A stretch of 64,000 nucleotides of DNA from assembly GCF_035083965.1 (NCBI RefSeq), contig NC_089723.1:5913501-5977500 (forward strand). The letters run 5' to 3'. The notes under the pieces were generated by a model, which was not told where the DNA came from, did not search any database, and was given only the letters and a program-made list of their open reading frames with translations. Below are positions 11,320 through 22,346 of the stretch, piece after piece (positions within the stretch are counted from its first letter, which is position 1; each line of letters opens with the position of its first letter). The stretch is from Branchiostoma lanceolatum (lineage: Eukaryota > Chordata > Leptocardii > Amphioxiformes > Branchiostomatidae). Made by a program: the position numbers and the translations under genes.

Positions 11320-11585
11320 CTGTCCTAGTTGCTGTTGGCAGCTGGTATGGTCACACGCGTGGGGTCGGTTCGAATCCTGTCATGTCACCGATTCTGTGCC
11401 CTTGGGAAAGGCATTTTACACGGCGTTCCTAACGCCACCCAGGTGTAAAAATGGGTACATGACTATGGTTGGGGAGATAAAAGGCGGAGGAGAGGGATGG
11501 GCTCTGCCTTCCAATACCGTGCCCCAGACATAGTGGAAAACAACCCACTGCCCCCACGGCCTCAAAAGGCTACCTTTGGGACTAC
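11320..11585 (+). mobile_element. tRNA-derived SINE
   Basis: GGTCGGTTCGAATCCTGTC is a good RNA polymerase III box B. Downstream is the body GGGAAAGGCATTTTACAC, CCACCCAGGTGTAAAAATGG, a layout I know from invertebrate-deuterostome SINEs. The CCTTTTT near 11585 may mark the 3' end. Confidence 0.65.
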
Positions 11586-12024
11586 CTTTTTAGATACCCT
11601 TTATAGTCACACGGCAGTGCCTTTACATCAGGATCACTGCAGAAAAGTTTCCAGAGCACATTGATAGAACGTATCGTATAATGTTGTGGTCGCGTGTAAC
11701 TGTTACAGACTGTGATGCTATCGCATTTATAGTGTCCAAATGCTGTGTCTAAAAACATATCGTATGCAACGGAAGAATTCTGATACAACGTTGATCAAAC
11801 ATCCAACATAAACCGTGGGGAATTCTAATGTAACCACAATACAAGAACTCCTGTACATACCTGATGATACGTTGCAGCTGAAGTACCATACTGGTCAAAG
11901 GTTAAAAGGTATTATTAACGGTTGACTTTGCCACTGGTTATTCAAATACAAATCATAAATTCACCAGCCAGGCTGGTTGCTCATAGTTCCGTGTATGCGC
12001 ATTACCGTTATGGGACAGCGCAAG

Positions 12025-12234
12025 TACTTTAAATACAGAAATGTTTGCGGTGGTTTTATGTTCGCGGTTTTCGCGGTGAACTCTATACCGCGAACTTAAA
12101 ACCACCTCGAAAAGCCGTTCCATTGTGTGACTGTAGCGCTACTATTGTTTCAAGCGCAACTCAAAACCACCGCAAACACTCCATTTTCACCCTACCGCGA
12201 AATTAAATCCCGCGAACATTCTGCATTTACAGTA
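12025..12234. mobile_element. Palindromic MITE (TACTTTAAATACAGAAATG)
   Basis: The left half (ACAGAAATGTTTGCGGTGG, TTCGCGGTTTTCGCGG) is the inverse of the right half (CCGCGAACATTCTGC, TTTACAGTA). This GC-alternating foldback type is common in marine invertebrate genomes. No coding sequence. Confidence 0.75.
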
Positions 12235-12455
12235 CTAGCCACGTTCCCAGTTCGATTACATTGAAATGAGTATTTAATGAGTGTATGATTAATCATGTTG
12301 GACTGACACGCGCTAAGACGATATGATAATCATCAATCAAACAGATATGTGTACTTGTCATCACATTCTTTGGCTCGTGAGTCAATAGTAAAAGTATTTT
12401 TGGAAGTAACATTTGCTTCTGTATCTGTATCTATATCTATATGACCTGTATAACC

Positions 12456-12651
12456 TAGTCTCTACTGAACTAAATACGCCGGTTATAGGGAGAATATGTG
12501 CCCGAGAAGTTTCGCCAAGAGGGTTTCATTTGCAGTCGTACGCGTAGGGGAGATGTTAACCTTACCGTGGACTTACTTTTCGGGCCAATTATTCCCTATT
12601 TTTACGAATTTTACGATCCCTTACCCCCGTAGGAGGGCCTGGTGGAGGCTA
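12456..12651. mobile_element. MITE, TAGTCTCTAC family
   Basis: It has the same arrangement as 8731-8908: ACGCCGGTTATAGGGAGAAT near the left and GCCTGGTGGAGGCTA at the right. Flanking 9-mers agree poorly, so the target duplication has decayed or is absent. Confidence 0.7.
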
Positions 12652-12854
12652 GGTATGCACGCGGTAGGAAGAGTCATGAAAGTGTCATGATCAGTTGATA
12701 AAGTATTGTGTAATGGCGACTACTTCTGCAGTTTTCTTTAGAGTCGCCAAAGGTCGCTTATACACGCTCATCCGAACTGGGTTGAGATCGCCTAACGTTG
12801 TGTCGTCTGGAATTTTCAAATGTCAGAGCAAAAATCTATACTAAGACGGAAAAA

Positions 12855-13055
12855 CAAAGATGTTTTGAAAGAACGAAAATTAATCTATATTTCGGTATGC
12901 CATACTCTGTGTGTTAGGTTGGGTTCAACCTTCCTGACCACATGATTTTAATAATGAAGGCAACTTTTTTGACAAGCTTTTTTTATTCGCGCACTCGCAA
13001 CAGTTTTGGGGTCCCCAGAGGATGTCATCTATACAATCAAATCAACATGGCCTTA
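12855..13055. mobile_element. Right-half copy of the GATGACATCC-family MITE
   Basis: It matches 3200-3415 in order (CATACTCTGTGTGTTA, CAGTTTTGGGG, GGATGTCATC) but lacks the left inverted terminus. Confidence 0.65.
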
Positions 13056-13667
13056 TTGGAGATGCAAAATTGACAGCTTGTCATTGTATGTAGGCCTTGG
13101 GTAGTAGGCCTTGGGCCGGTTATGCATAATTAATGTCCTGTTGCCCTACATGTGTGGTCACCACAACATCACAACTGATTCTTCATAAACACCACATTCG
13201 GAAGACGTTACATGGAAATAGCTGCAAAGGTAGGCCAATATTCCACAAACTAGTGGATACAATTTTGTCAAATTTCACGTTGTCTAAGACTACATGGTCA
13301 GCTTGTCTGCTTGGTCTCCGTTATAAGGACACTGCTACATGACGCGACTGTCTACAATATCATCATTTTAGATACAAAAGGACCATCGCACCTCTATTTT
13401 TCAAAAAGCCTCCTTTCCAATGGACGGCGATCACTGGGCGACCGTTGATCGACAAAAATTGGATTTGTGTGCGCCTTTATTTTATGATTACATTTGCCAA
13501 GAAGGTTATATTTTTAGAATATGACAATATGATGCAAAAGATTATTCAAAAGACAGGAAAAGACGCAATACGTAGGAAAAAATGTAGTTTCTTTTCTACA
13601 ATTCGTTTAGCCTGGGTGCCATCCTACTTCTACCGGGCTCCTACATTCGCTACCCTAAAGGTTAAAA

Positions 13668-14115
13668 TTCGTTGAGCGGAGTATCAAATATTTGGTCGCT
13701 CGTGGGTCGCTCCACAGTCGCAGCCTCCAGTAGAAAGGAGAGGTGTTGACCGTTGTGAAATTCGTTGAGAGATCTGTCAAATATTTGGTCGCTCATTGGT
13801 TGCACCACAGTTGCAGCCTCCAGTGGAAATGAGAGGTGTTGACCGTTGTAAAATTCGTTCCGCGGTCTATCAAATATCTGGTCGCTCATTGGTCGCCCCG
13901 CAGTCACAACCTCCAGTGGAAAGGAGAGGTGTTGACCGTTGTGACATTTGTTCAGCGGTCTATCAAATATCTGGTCGCTCATTGGACGCTCCACAGTTGC
14001 AGCCTCCAATGGAAAGGAGAGATGTTGACCGTTGTGAAATTCGTTCAGCGATCTGTCAAATATCTGGTCGCTCATTGGTCGCTCCGCAGTCGCAGCATCC
14101 AATGGAAAGGGATGG
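13668..14115. repeat. ~95-bp tandem repeat, about five copies
   Basis: Units contain TGGTCGCTCATTGGTCGC, CAGTCGCAGCCTCCAGTGG and GAGGTGTTGACCGTTGTG. Copies differ by a few bases. Open frames run through the array on both strands, as expected when the unit lacks stops, but nothing suggests a protein. Confidence 0.8.
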
Positions 14116-14149
14116 ACAGGCACGGAAAAAACAACATATATCATTAGAT

Positions 14150-15030
14150 TATCACTCGGCGTTAATAGGATTTGCTGTCGTAATCTTCTTTATCATAAAG
14201 TATTAACATATTGTGATATTGGAAATTTTAAACTATAATCCAACACAAAGAAGTTGAACTAACCATAAATTTTCGGCTGGTAACTCCAACCTTCGTCAGA
14301 TGTTCGAATCACTGCGTTGAACGCCGGGAAGTCGGAGACGTGATGACGTCAGCAGTGAATCGAAAGCAGCGGGCAGACGGAATCTTCCACCGTCGCGGTT
14401 CAGGGAGGGGTGATGAGCCCTGATGTAAGTCGCCTCCTTCACGCCCCTCACAAACCACTCCTGTTCCTTATCCAAAATGTGCACATTATCGAGTGTCACA
14501 GTATGTCACGGGGACTCAATATGAATGTGTTGAGACACTTCTGACGTAATGGTGCTGGGACGTCTGTGCTCCAAAAATCTAGTTTTGAGTGAACGTGACG
14601 TTTCCCCTATGTACGTCTCTGTACACGGTCCTCTGATGTTCTGTCCTGCACAACGTATGTGGTAGATCACCCCACACTTTTGTTCTTTCGGTGTTTTGTC
14701 CTTGGGTGAAACTAACAACTGTCTTAGTGTCCGAGTTGGTTTGAAGCAGGTCTTAATGCCATGCGTACTGAAAATCCTCCGCAGAGCCTCTGAGAGATTT
14801 GTGACATAAGGCAAGACAACCAAACCCTTATTCTGTCTCGTGGAAGGCGTTTGAGTACTACTGCGTGTAGACGTCGGTCTGGGTGCAGTTGCCTTGGCTA
14901 CCGCCCACTTCGGGTAACCACAGTTTAACAAGGCCTGAGTGATGTGTTCTTTCTCCGTGTCTCTGTCCTGGGGGTTTGTAATAATACTGTTGTGATCATA
15001 TATATTGTGATCCTTCCTTTGATAGGGCCT
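14150..15030 (-). mobile_element. Penelope-like element, 3' coding fragment with GIY-YIG endonuclease region
   Basis: On the minus strand, coding sequence from about 15020 reads DHNSIITNPQDRDTEKEH then ALLNCGYPKWAV, the linker that follows the reverse transcriptase in Penelope-like elements. It is followed by CGVIYHIRCAG, TYIGETSRSLKTRFLEH and HHPSLNRDGGRFRLP, the GIY-YIG endonuclease region. A frameshift or stop near 14500-14506 separates the last block. The reverse transcriptase part is absent: the fragment stops at the GA/CT microsatellite at 15045-15165. It is a dead, 5'-truncated copy. The sequence from 14296 to 14150 may be its 3' UTR. Confidence 0.75.
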
Positions 15031-15044
15031 GAGTCGTAACGTAT

Positions 15045-15074
15045 GTGTGTGTCTCTGTGTGTGTGTGTGTGTGT

Positions 15075-15160
<86 letters not shown>

Positions 15161-15165
15161 GTGTG
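15045..15165. repeat. (TG)n/(TC)n microsatellite
   Basis: Short TG runs followed by roughly 75 bp of almost pure TC dinucleotides. Apparent frames through it are artefacts. Confidence 0.95.
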
Positions 15166-15957
15166 TGCGTGTTTGTTTCTGTTTTTTTAGTCAGCATAAC
15201 TCAAGAACCTCTGGATGGATTACAATGATATTTGGTATGTGGACAGGTGTTGGGAAGACAAAGGTCAAGGTAGATTTTGGGCCCCCTAGTATGTGACCTT
15301 GTTATTATTGTGTAGGTGTAGGTCGACAAGACTTGTTTCTCTTTCACACCTGTGTACCATGATTCGTTCTTTTTGGGGTCACAACTGTCGAGAATTTTGT
15401 GGACCACGATTTACCCTTTTGCATGTTTTGTACCATTTCATGAGACATTTTCAGAACTTGTTTTTCACCGCTAGTAGCCTACATTGCATCGTGTCAGCAT
15501 TAATATTTAATGACGAAAATTACTATAATTGCTCATGTGAAACAATTGGGTTAACCTTGCGAAGTGAGGACCCCTACAGTGCTATATTGATTCCATTGAT
15601 AGTGGCGCTCTACAACTGTCACTGGCTTATAATCATGAATTGTTTTCCCCATCAAATACGCATTGAATCGGTTCAACTACGTGGCCAAACTCTCCTGGCA
15701 AATATTCTCCCTATAGCCGGCGCGTAGTCAGTCTGGTAGAGACTGATGCTGACAAAGCGTTATTGACGATGTACCTCTCATTTCCCACCTCACAATGCGT
15801 TCAGCGCAGCGCGATAGAGCGGAAAATCGAGCCATCATGCCGGTGTCCGAATGCCGTAAGGCGTAACTGATGAAGTTGTGGCTTGAATTCCAACACGTTC
15901 CTGTGAGGCAGTGAATGGGGTTTTCCTGCACTTGGGATGGGGAGAGACAACAAACCT

Positions 15958-16250
15958 ACCGCTAAGGTCACAATTGCGCCGGTGCCCGTAGGGGGTGAAG
16001 CCCCGGCTGGGCCCCGAAGCCAGAAATTTGTCCCGGTGGATAGCCTGATACCGGTAAGGTACCGCTCGGTGTTCTCACGATTAGCTTACGGCGTCTATTT
16101 CAGTATTTGTCATACCGGATCCCGGGTTGATTTTAACTCTGAGTTAAAAAAATCTCGGGACCTGGCCGTGCCGAAAAATAGCCCGGTGGCCGCAGGGTGT
16201 CCCATGGGACCAGGTAGGGGTCACGTCAGAAAGTGCAAAGAAAACATCCC
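15958..16250 (+). mobile_element. GC-rich dispersed repeat, copy 1
   Basis: Blocks GCCCCGAAGCCAGAAATTTG, CACGATTAGCTTACGGCG and GGTTGATTTTAA recur at 48935-49215 (same strand) and, reversed, inside the bounded element at 53403-53936. Only the last shows clear termini. Confidence 0.65.
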
Positions 16251-16596
16251 GTAAACTACCCGTCGGGGCCCCTTTTTCCAATGGTGACCGTAGCACAATG
16301 CTGTCCTTCATCAGCCGCCATAGGGGATACCTTAAACACAGGTGAAATCAATTGATAGGTATCGCCGCATTTGTGATTCCTGAGCCATCCCCTGTAAATC
16401 CGATCTTCCGTCTTTCTATTCAGTCCCATCGACGCAAATCCCATGATATAAACCATTGACGAAACGTTCATTGCAGACAGGATTTTAAAAGTGAGCTTAG
16501 GCGAAGCCCCGCGTAGTTCACACTGAGGACATGTGGAGGTGCATCCTACGGCGGGTAAAGGTGTTGTCAACACACTCACTCACTCTCTCCCATAGC

Positions 16597-16785
16597 TTAG
16601 TCAGCCGTCGGGGCAGCATGGCTCTCGGTGAAAGCTCTCCACTGATGGCGGTCTTCCGCCAGTCTGGTCATCTGGTTGGCTGAATGACCGGTCCACTCCT
16701 TTAGATCTGTGATCCACGACCGACGGGGACGTCCCCGCGGCCGCGCACCCTCCGCTTTTCCCTGAAGGATTGTCAACAACGAGGT
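16597..16785 (-). mobile_element. Non-LTR retrotransposon 3' coding fragment
   Basis: The minus-strand frame encodes RPRGRPRRSWITDLKEW then LAEDRHQWRAF and a stop. The R-GRP--RW--DL-EW----AEDR--WR pattern is the C-terminal tail of many endonuclease/reverse-transcriptase retrotransposons (RTE and related clades). Nothing upstream of about 16785 continues the frame, so it is 5'-truncated. Confidence 0.7.
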
Positions 16786-17005
16786 GAAAAAAGGTGTGTA
16801 CTCTTTCCTTGCCTTATAATAGGAATGAAAGACTGTCTAGGTGATGTACAGATTTATCTATTCATTTCCAAGCTTACGTTAAACGTCTTCGAGTGAATCT
16901 TAAGATCAATTCTACGTCACTATCGTTCCGGCTTAGTGTCACAAGCAATGAAGCAATGGGTAATTTACTTGTTATCTCCATGAAAAATAGAGATATTGTT
17001 TTTGG

Positions 17006-17009
<4 letters not shown>

Positions 17010-17038
<29 letters not shown>
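17010..17038. repeat. (TC)n microsatellite within dispersed repeat 16960-17140
   Basis: A pure TC run follows CTCCATGAAAAATAGAGATA, as in the copy at 44590-44905, where a TGTC-rich run takes its place. The flanks CAGCTTGCTCTG and CCGCAGGGGCGTTTTT are shared with that copy. Confidence 0.75.
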
Positions 17039-17040
<2 letters not shown>

Positions 17041-17515
17041 CATATAGCTTGTGATGTAAGGAAGACGTGGTGTCGGTTAGAACCCTCAAGCAGCTTGCTC
17101 TGAAACCGCAGGGGCGTTTTTGTCAAGATCTTCCAAGGAGAATAAGTGAACAAAGGAATGACGGATTTCCATAATATTTTTTGGATAGAGCGCATAACGT
17201 CAGGTGCACTCTTCAGTTGGTCATTGTTGGCTGTTTTCTACAAGCTTGCACTGCGAGATCCCCAACAGCGGTACTTTCACGATGTGAATGCTACCCCCAT
17301 TTCACAAGACGGTGCTCTCGCTGCGACCTAAATCGGATTGGTCTAATCCTTGATTTCATAATGGGAATATTATGCAAGATGTAAAAGTATGTCTGAAAAG
17401 AAAACAAAACACACAAAACGTAAACATTCGTTTTAATCTATGAATTTCGTTGAGCGCTCTGTTGAATTTAAGGTCGCAGAGAGCGCACGACGAGAGCGCC
17501 GTCCTTGTGGAGGGG

Positions 17516-17680
17516 GGTGGGTGTACAGAAAATGCAAAATGAAACGAAATGGAACGAAATTTCGTACTTTCTGTAGTTCCATTTCGTTCCATTTCGTTCC
17601 ATTTCGCAATTTCTGTAGTTCCATTTTTGCCATTTCGTTTAATTTTGTTTTGTTTCATTTCGTTCCATTTCTGTACACCG
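17516..17680. mobile_element. Foldback element with TTCCATTTCG repeats
   Basis: GTGTACAGAAAATG at the left is inverted at the right as CATTTC-GTACAC-type sequence, and the interior is built of TTCCATTTCG decamers. The interior is low-complexity. Confidence 0.5.
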
Positions 17681-18213
17681 TGCAAGTTTCCTATATTAGC
17701 CAGCATTTCCCAATGAAGGGATCGAGGTCGAGACAGGGAAGATATATTAAGCGCGCTTGCCAACCATGCTCAGCCAGTGGGACTGCATTAGTCACGTCTT
17801 GGTGTTTCATTAGAAGTTCAGATGACTCGTGAAAAGTGAGGTTATGCCCCTCATAACATTTGACAGTCACTACGTGGACGTACACGAATAATTGCTGCAG
17901 ACGAAACAAACGGAATGACCCCTTTCCACTAGACGGCGATCGCGCTACGATCTCGCTGCGACCGAAATTGGGTTTGTGTAACACTTGATTTCATGTAAAA
18001 TGTAAGAATATATGACTTAAAAGACAACAAAGCACACAAAGCGTAAACAGATGCGTTTCCATCTATGAAATTCGTTGGGCTTTCTGTCAAGTCGCGACTC
18101 GGTCGCAACGCGGTTGCAGCGAGGACGCCGTACAAGTGGAATGGGGGTATAACATTCAATGATCATGCAATACAAGACTAATTGCTGTAGATGAATCCCG
18201 CACGGAATGTGAT

Positions 18214-18331
18214 AACCTGGAGCCCAGCCTTGATAGCTTTGGTCCGTTCCCAACGGCCGCTTCTCCACCAACACGTTGTTATAGCGAGCGTTGGGAGCGG
18301 GCCAAAGCTAATACGGCTGGGCTCCAGGCTA
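18214..18331. mobile_element. Short palindromic element (AGCCTGGAGCCCAGCC)
   Basis: CCTGGAGCCCAGCC is inverted at 18316-18329, and the arms continue inward (AGCTTTGG; CGTTCCCAACG and CGTTGGGAGCG). Confidence 0.65.
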
Positions 18332-18529
18332 GGAATGTAACGTATGTGGCATAATCTATTTACGTACCAGCACCATACACTCACGTGGTTGACATTGACC
18401 TTGATTACTTGACATTGACCTTGAATACTTGACACTGATCATGTTCGAATGTCTGGGTCAAAGGGCGGCTCTCTTTGCCACAACTGATTGGTTCACCCTG
18501 TTAAGTTTATACTTGAAGGTGAGCCAAAC

Positions 18530-18724
18530 TACTCTCCAAGCAGAGCATGGGTTTCGGCTGGTTTTTGACGTGTTTTTTAGGCGTTTTTGTCGGGCTTTCT
18601 ACTTTGTCATTTTTGTTGTTGTATAGCCAACCAAAACAAAAGATGACAAAGTAGAAAGCCCGACAAAAACGCCTAAAAACACGTCACGAAAACCAGCCGA
18701 AACCCATGCTCTGCTTGGAGAGTA
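18530..18724. mobile_element. Palindromic MITE, CTCCAAGCAGAGG group, perfect 9-bp target duplication
   Basis: It begins TACTCTCCAAGCAGAG and ends with the exact inverse, with long arms (GGCTGGTTTTTGACGTG, GCGTTTTTGTCGGGC). Both flanks carry GAGCCAAAC (18521-18529 and 18725-18733), a perfect 9-bp duplication. This is the best-preserved member and defines the family's termini. Confidence 0.9.
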
Positions 18725-18734
18725 GAGCCAAACA

Positions 18735-19507
18735 TGTGTTCTCTATTAGCTCGGTAACCGGTAAGTCATAGGCATTGCCAGAATTTGGTAAGGTAGGACT
18801 CCTTGCTTTTCTTGTTTAATTTTCTTTCTTTTTAAAAATGTAGTTATACCCCAATTAAAACAGAGCTGTGGCTAGGTCTCATCATCAAGTAGACCTTCAA
18901 TTTTGTGTACAGCAGAGAATTTTTTTTTTCTCGTGATATAGAATTCAGATGACGTCCCCCTGTAAGAGTCTGTGTGACTACTGTTGTTTTAAGTGATGCC
19001 ATTCTTATAGAATAATCAGTGACATACGAACAAAACCGTTATGTCTAGAAGAAGAATCGGTCTTTGGCCTCAATGGATGCCAGCTTTAACGGCAGAGTAT
19101 TTGCCGTTTTTGGCACAGAATCAGACAGACGGATTCTAAAAAGGTGCTGTCATTTCATTTCTATGTAAATATGTAGAATCCGTATGCTGTTGCTCACATG
19201 ATAGGGCTATAAGGAATTATGTAGTACGACGTCTAATGTAATGGTAACATGAACATAATGATATCAACTGTAATTCAATGCTTTTCTTGATCGCTCTGTT
19301 TGTATTTAGAGAACCTTTCGGCTGATCTTTCTAAGTTAGGTTAATGCCGAAATTGAACTGGCAACAGTGGATGGAATCTTCTTATCATACGAGCACATTC
19401 TGCGGTTGGAAAGCAACAGGCATCAATATCATTTATATCTGAACGTGCAGTATGGTAGCCTTCGCCTGTTTTGTGTTATGGAATCTGCGCTGTTGCTGCC
19501 AATAATG
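18735..19507. other. Intergenic, no gene seen
   Basis: AT-rich sequence between two MITEs. I see no exon with splice context, no RNA gene and no clear repeat structure. Confidence 0.5.
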
Positions 19508-19713
19508 TACGCTCCAAGCAGATGTTAGGCCCCGGCTTGTTTTTGACGTCTTTCGAGGCGTTTTTATCGGACTTTGAGGCGTTTATAGGGTTTTATATTT
19601 TTTTCAGGCTTTGCTGGAAGACAAAAAGAATGCCTGACAAAATATAGAGCCCAATAAAAACTCTTCAAAAGACGTCCAAAACAAGTCAAAGCCTAAACTC
19701 TGCTTGGAGAGTA
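19508..19713. mobile_element. Palindromic MITE, CTCCAAGCAGAGG group
   Basis: Ends TACGCTCCAAGCAGA and TCTGCTTGGAGAGTA; arms include CCGGCTTGTTTTTGACGTC. Flanking 9-mers CCAATAATG and CCGCTAATG match at 7 of 9, consistent with an old 9-bp duplication. Confidence 0.82.
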
Positions 19714-19924
19714 CCGCTAATGATCACCAATGGGAATCGCTTTGAGTAATCTAATTACCCAGTTATCGCCCAATAGCTATTGATCTAACTCACCAGCTGG
19801 CGCGCGTTGACCGTTTCGATTTCGAAGTAAACTAGGCCACAAGGCGCACATCTGGAAAATGATAACATGCTATTCATAGATGTCGTGAGTACTTATATTG
19901 TTGAGAAGCTTTTTCTCCTAGCAT

Positions 19925-20345
19925 TGGCAATTTATGGCTCCAATCAGTTGGTAACTGGGAGACCCCGGTTCAACCCTGGGAAGGCCTCGGTACGTTACTA
20001 CGGACTAACTACGCCGGCTATAGGGAAAATATTTGCCAGGGTTTCACTTGCAGAATGGCAGTTTGGACCCTTTCTCCGTAGCCGACTCCTTTAGCATACA
20101 ATTCACTCTATTCGGCCAATTGCCCAGCCATCCGCGGGGCCTGGTAGAGGCTAGTACGTTACCGTTTTAAAGACGGGACGTGGAATGGGGGTCCCGTGTT
20201 CGAGGGGGTGCCTCGAGTATGTTCGCTCGCGATGAACGGGTAGCAACCCCTCCATGTAAAGATACCAACCTCTCTGTGTAAAAATACATCCTGCTACGGA
20301 AACAACAACGAAACTTCCTGCCCAATGTTTCTCTAGGCACTACAA
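19925..20345 (+). mobile_element. tRNA-related SINE carrying a nested MITE
   Basis: Head ATGGCTCCAATCAGTTGG then CCCCGGTTCAACCCTGG (box-B-like). The body resumes after the MITE at 19999-20153 with GACGGGACGTGGAATGGGGG, TCCCGTGTTCGAG. A second copy in reverse orientation is at 33700-34085. Its 3' end lies just before the start codon of the SLC16-like gene, so it may contribute to that 5' UTR. Confidence 0.65.
19999..20153. mobile_element. MITE, TAG-CTCTACC family, nested in a SINE with 9-bp target duplication
   Basis: Right end GCCTGGTAGAGGCTA; left end degraded (TACGGACTAACTACGCCGG). GTACGTTAC flanks it perfectly on both sides (19990-19998 and 20154-20162), and SINE sequence continues outside. 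Confidence 0.82.
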
Positions 20346-20392
20346 GGGTCTGGACGAACGAATACGACAAGGTACTGCGCTGCACCGAGGAA

Positions 20393-21771
20393 ATGTCGAC
20401 CACCGAAGGGGACAGTCAAGCGCTCAGATCGGATGAGGGACCTAAAAGGCCCGCAGAAAAACGCGCAGAGGCCCCGGACGGAGGCTGGGGGTGGTGCGTT
20501 GTCCTCGCAGGATTTACCGTATGCTTCTGTACAGCGGGAACAATAAGGTTCGACAGTTTCTTGTTTCTCTTTCTTTGTAGTAAGGAAGTTGGTTGCTTTT
20601 CACTGCATGTTGGGGATTCATCTGATAGAGTCAAGATGTGTGACGGAAAGGAGTTTGTAGTACAGTCAAACCTGCCCAAGAAGACCACTTAGGAGACCGA
20701 TATATTCTGTTCTATGTGGACAGGTGGTAACATTATTAGACAGAGTGTTTAATGATTGTGGACCTTTGTGGCATTGGGAAAATTATATCAGAGACCACAA
20801 AAAAGTGGTCACAACGGCCAGGTGGTCCTTGTGTAAAGGTAGCCACTGGTACAAGTTTCACTGTACGTATACCGGTAGTCGTCCGTTTGTCAAACGAAAT
20901 AGCTTTTTCTACACCCTAAAGGATGTTGCATATATTAAACATGTCTTCACAAATCATAGAGAATGAATTGAGAAGAATTGAGTCACTCGTCTCAGAACTT
21001 TCTCGCTCCATTTTTACTCAGGTCTCTTGGTGTGTTCTTCCTTGAGTTTGTCCACCATTTTGACACGACCTACGGGAAGACATCCTGGATCACGTCCATT
21101 ACTCTCGGCAGTCGCTGCAATGTATGGAGGAGGTAGGCGATATCTTTTCTCATAACAAAATAATCGAAAAATGATTAATTTCGGTACAAAAATTGCAGAG
21201 ATTTTATGGAATACAAAAAGCTCTCACCAACAAGTTTTCGATCAATCTGACGGTCCTCTGATCCTTGTCAAGTTGGAATGACCCGTAGTCTATGTCACGT
21301 GACCTGAACGAAATTGTGACGTCAGCAACGGGTCAAATGTGTCTGGTAGTTTGTATCGGCCCTCGTTCTGGTCAAGGGATGGTTGATGTGCTCTTATGTA
21401 GAGATTGATTTAGCTTGAAAGTTCATCTGTATTTATTGAAATTATTCTAGAGCAAAGTTCCACTGTAAGAATCCCCAACACAAAAATTGGACTAACTCAA
21501 CTTTCTGGTTCCTTGATAAAGTCCAATTTTTGTGCTGGAGATTCTCATCCAATACTTCTTAGTCTTTCTGTATGGTAAATTAGCGCAATTGTTGTTGTCA
21601 TGCTATGTAGTGAAAACGCCATACGATACGTTGTACCTAGTACAATTGTTGTGCAACAAAGTTTATCTTCCAAGGTCCGCTGGCGAGCCTGGTGAACCGC
21701 GCCGTGGGGCCCCGGTGTGCTGTGATGTTGGGGGGAGTCATGAGCGCCTGCGGCTGCATGTTCGCCAGCTT
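20393..21771 (+). pseudogene. SLC16/monocarboxylate-transporter-like gene, 5' exons (frameshifted, then cut by a transposon)
   Basis: Exon 1 (20393-20547) encodes the SLC16 N-terminal signature APDGGWGWCVVLAGFTVCF after a hydrophilic leader. Exon 2 (21022-21132) continues RSLGVFFLEFVHHFD and TSWITSITL. One extra base near 21107-21109 (CTCGGCAGTC, where CTCGCAGTC would read LAVAAMYGGG as in monocarboxylate transporters) breaks the frame before the donor. Exon 3 (21675 onward) returns to the family frame, with GPLASLVNRAVGPR and AVMLGGVMSACGCMFASF, but is cut after 97 bp at 21771 by the 10.5-kb transposon. The homologous exon of the second SLC16-like gene is 144 bp, so about 47 bp is missing. 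The gene resumes at 34255. Proton-linked transport of small carboxylates is the family role; this allele looks non-functional unless the frameshift is a sequencing error and the insertion is polymorphic. Confidence 0.75.
20661..20866. mobile_element. TA-flanked MITE (CAGTCAAACCTG family)
   Basis: TACAGTCAAACCTGCCCAAG at the left and the imperfect inverse (AAGTTTCACTGTA) at the right, with TA at both ends as for mariner-type targets. The interior has paired motifs (GGACAGGTGGT, GGCCAGGTGGTCC). Relatives are at 45019-45202 and 60717-60868. It is in intron 1 of the SLC16-like gene. Confidence 0.7.
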
Positions 21772-21848
21772 TATTCTCCAAGCAGAGGTTTTGGTCGGCT
21801 GGCTGGGGTAGTAGCGGCCGGGGCGCGTAACCATTGCCTCCCGTAACC
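21772..21848 (+). repeat. Left terminal inverted repeat of the 10.5-kb transposon
   Basis: Seventy-seven bases identical to the reverse complement of 32189-32265. They begin TATTCTCCAAGCAGAGG and end in CCTCCCGTAACC. Confidence 0.9.
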
Positions 21849-22346
21849 TCTGCCACAGAACGCATAAGGGCGGGGCAGTTCTTTCAGAATCGGTGCCGCT
21901 GCCCCTCCCTGTGTATCATTAATTTATCATTAGGCAAAGAGTTTTACTGCCGGGGGATTAGCGCGGCCTCCGGTAACTTGGGGGAGTGTTCATCCAGCCG
22001 CGCGGGCACCCTGCTGTCACCCATACAATCACTCTGAATGGCTCCCGCCAGTTTGAAAGCATCCTAACGTAAAGTAAACTTTCCACACATTATGATAAAT
22101 GTTTCTTAGAAAAATTAAAGGTATAAATAAGATGTATAATTTTATGAGTAAATACATTTTATATTTTGAACATAATTATCTGAGTCTGAACTAGATACAC
22201 CGACATGAGAAAAACGTACGTGGATCGTTATGTTTACATGCGGTCAGGGCAACATGTCCAACATGGCTGCCGGAATATGATCGTCAGCTATCGGCAGTGT
22301 TTTTGAGAAAGATTCTGGCTGATTTTGCGGTATTAAAGACCCCACA

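Noticed and set aside
13662-14206. Repeat proteins read from the ~95-bp tandem array
   Set aside because: Open frames exist on both strands only because the unit lacks stops; there is no homology or splice context.
15045-15165. Open frames of repeated Arg-Glu or Ser-Leu through the TC tract
   Set aside because: They are translations of a dinucleotide microsatellite, with no splice or start context.
20393-20692. An independent 99-aa protein
   Set aside because: The sequence after 20547 is intronic; the exon joins 21022 in phase to give the SLC16 signature.
21675-21854. Reading transporter exon 3 straight into the TIR as a novel C-terminus
   Set aside because: The frame meets a stop within about 12 codons, and the sequence is the terminal repeat of a transposon, not transporter.
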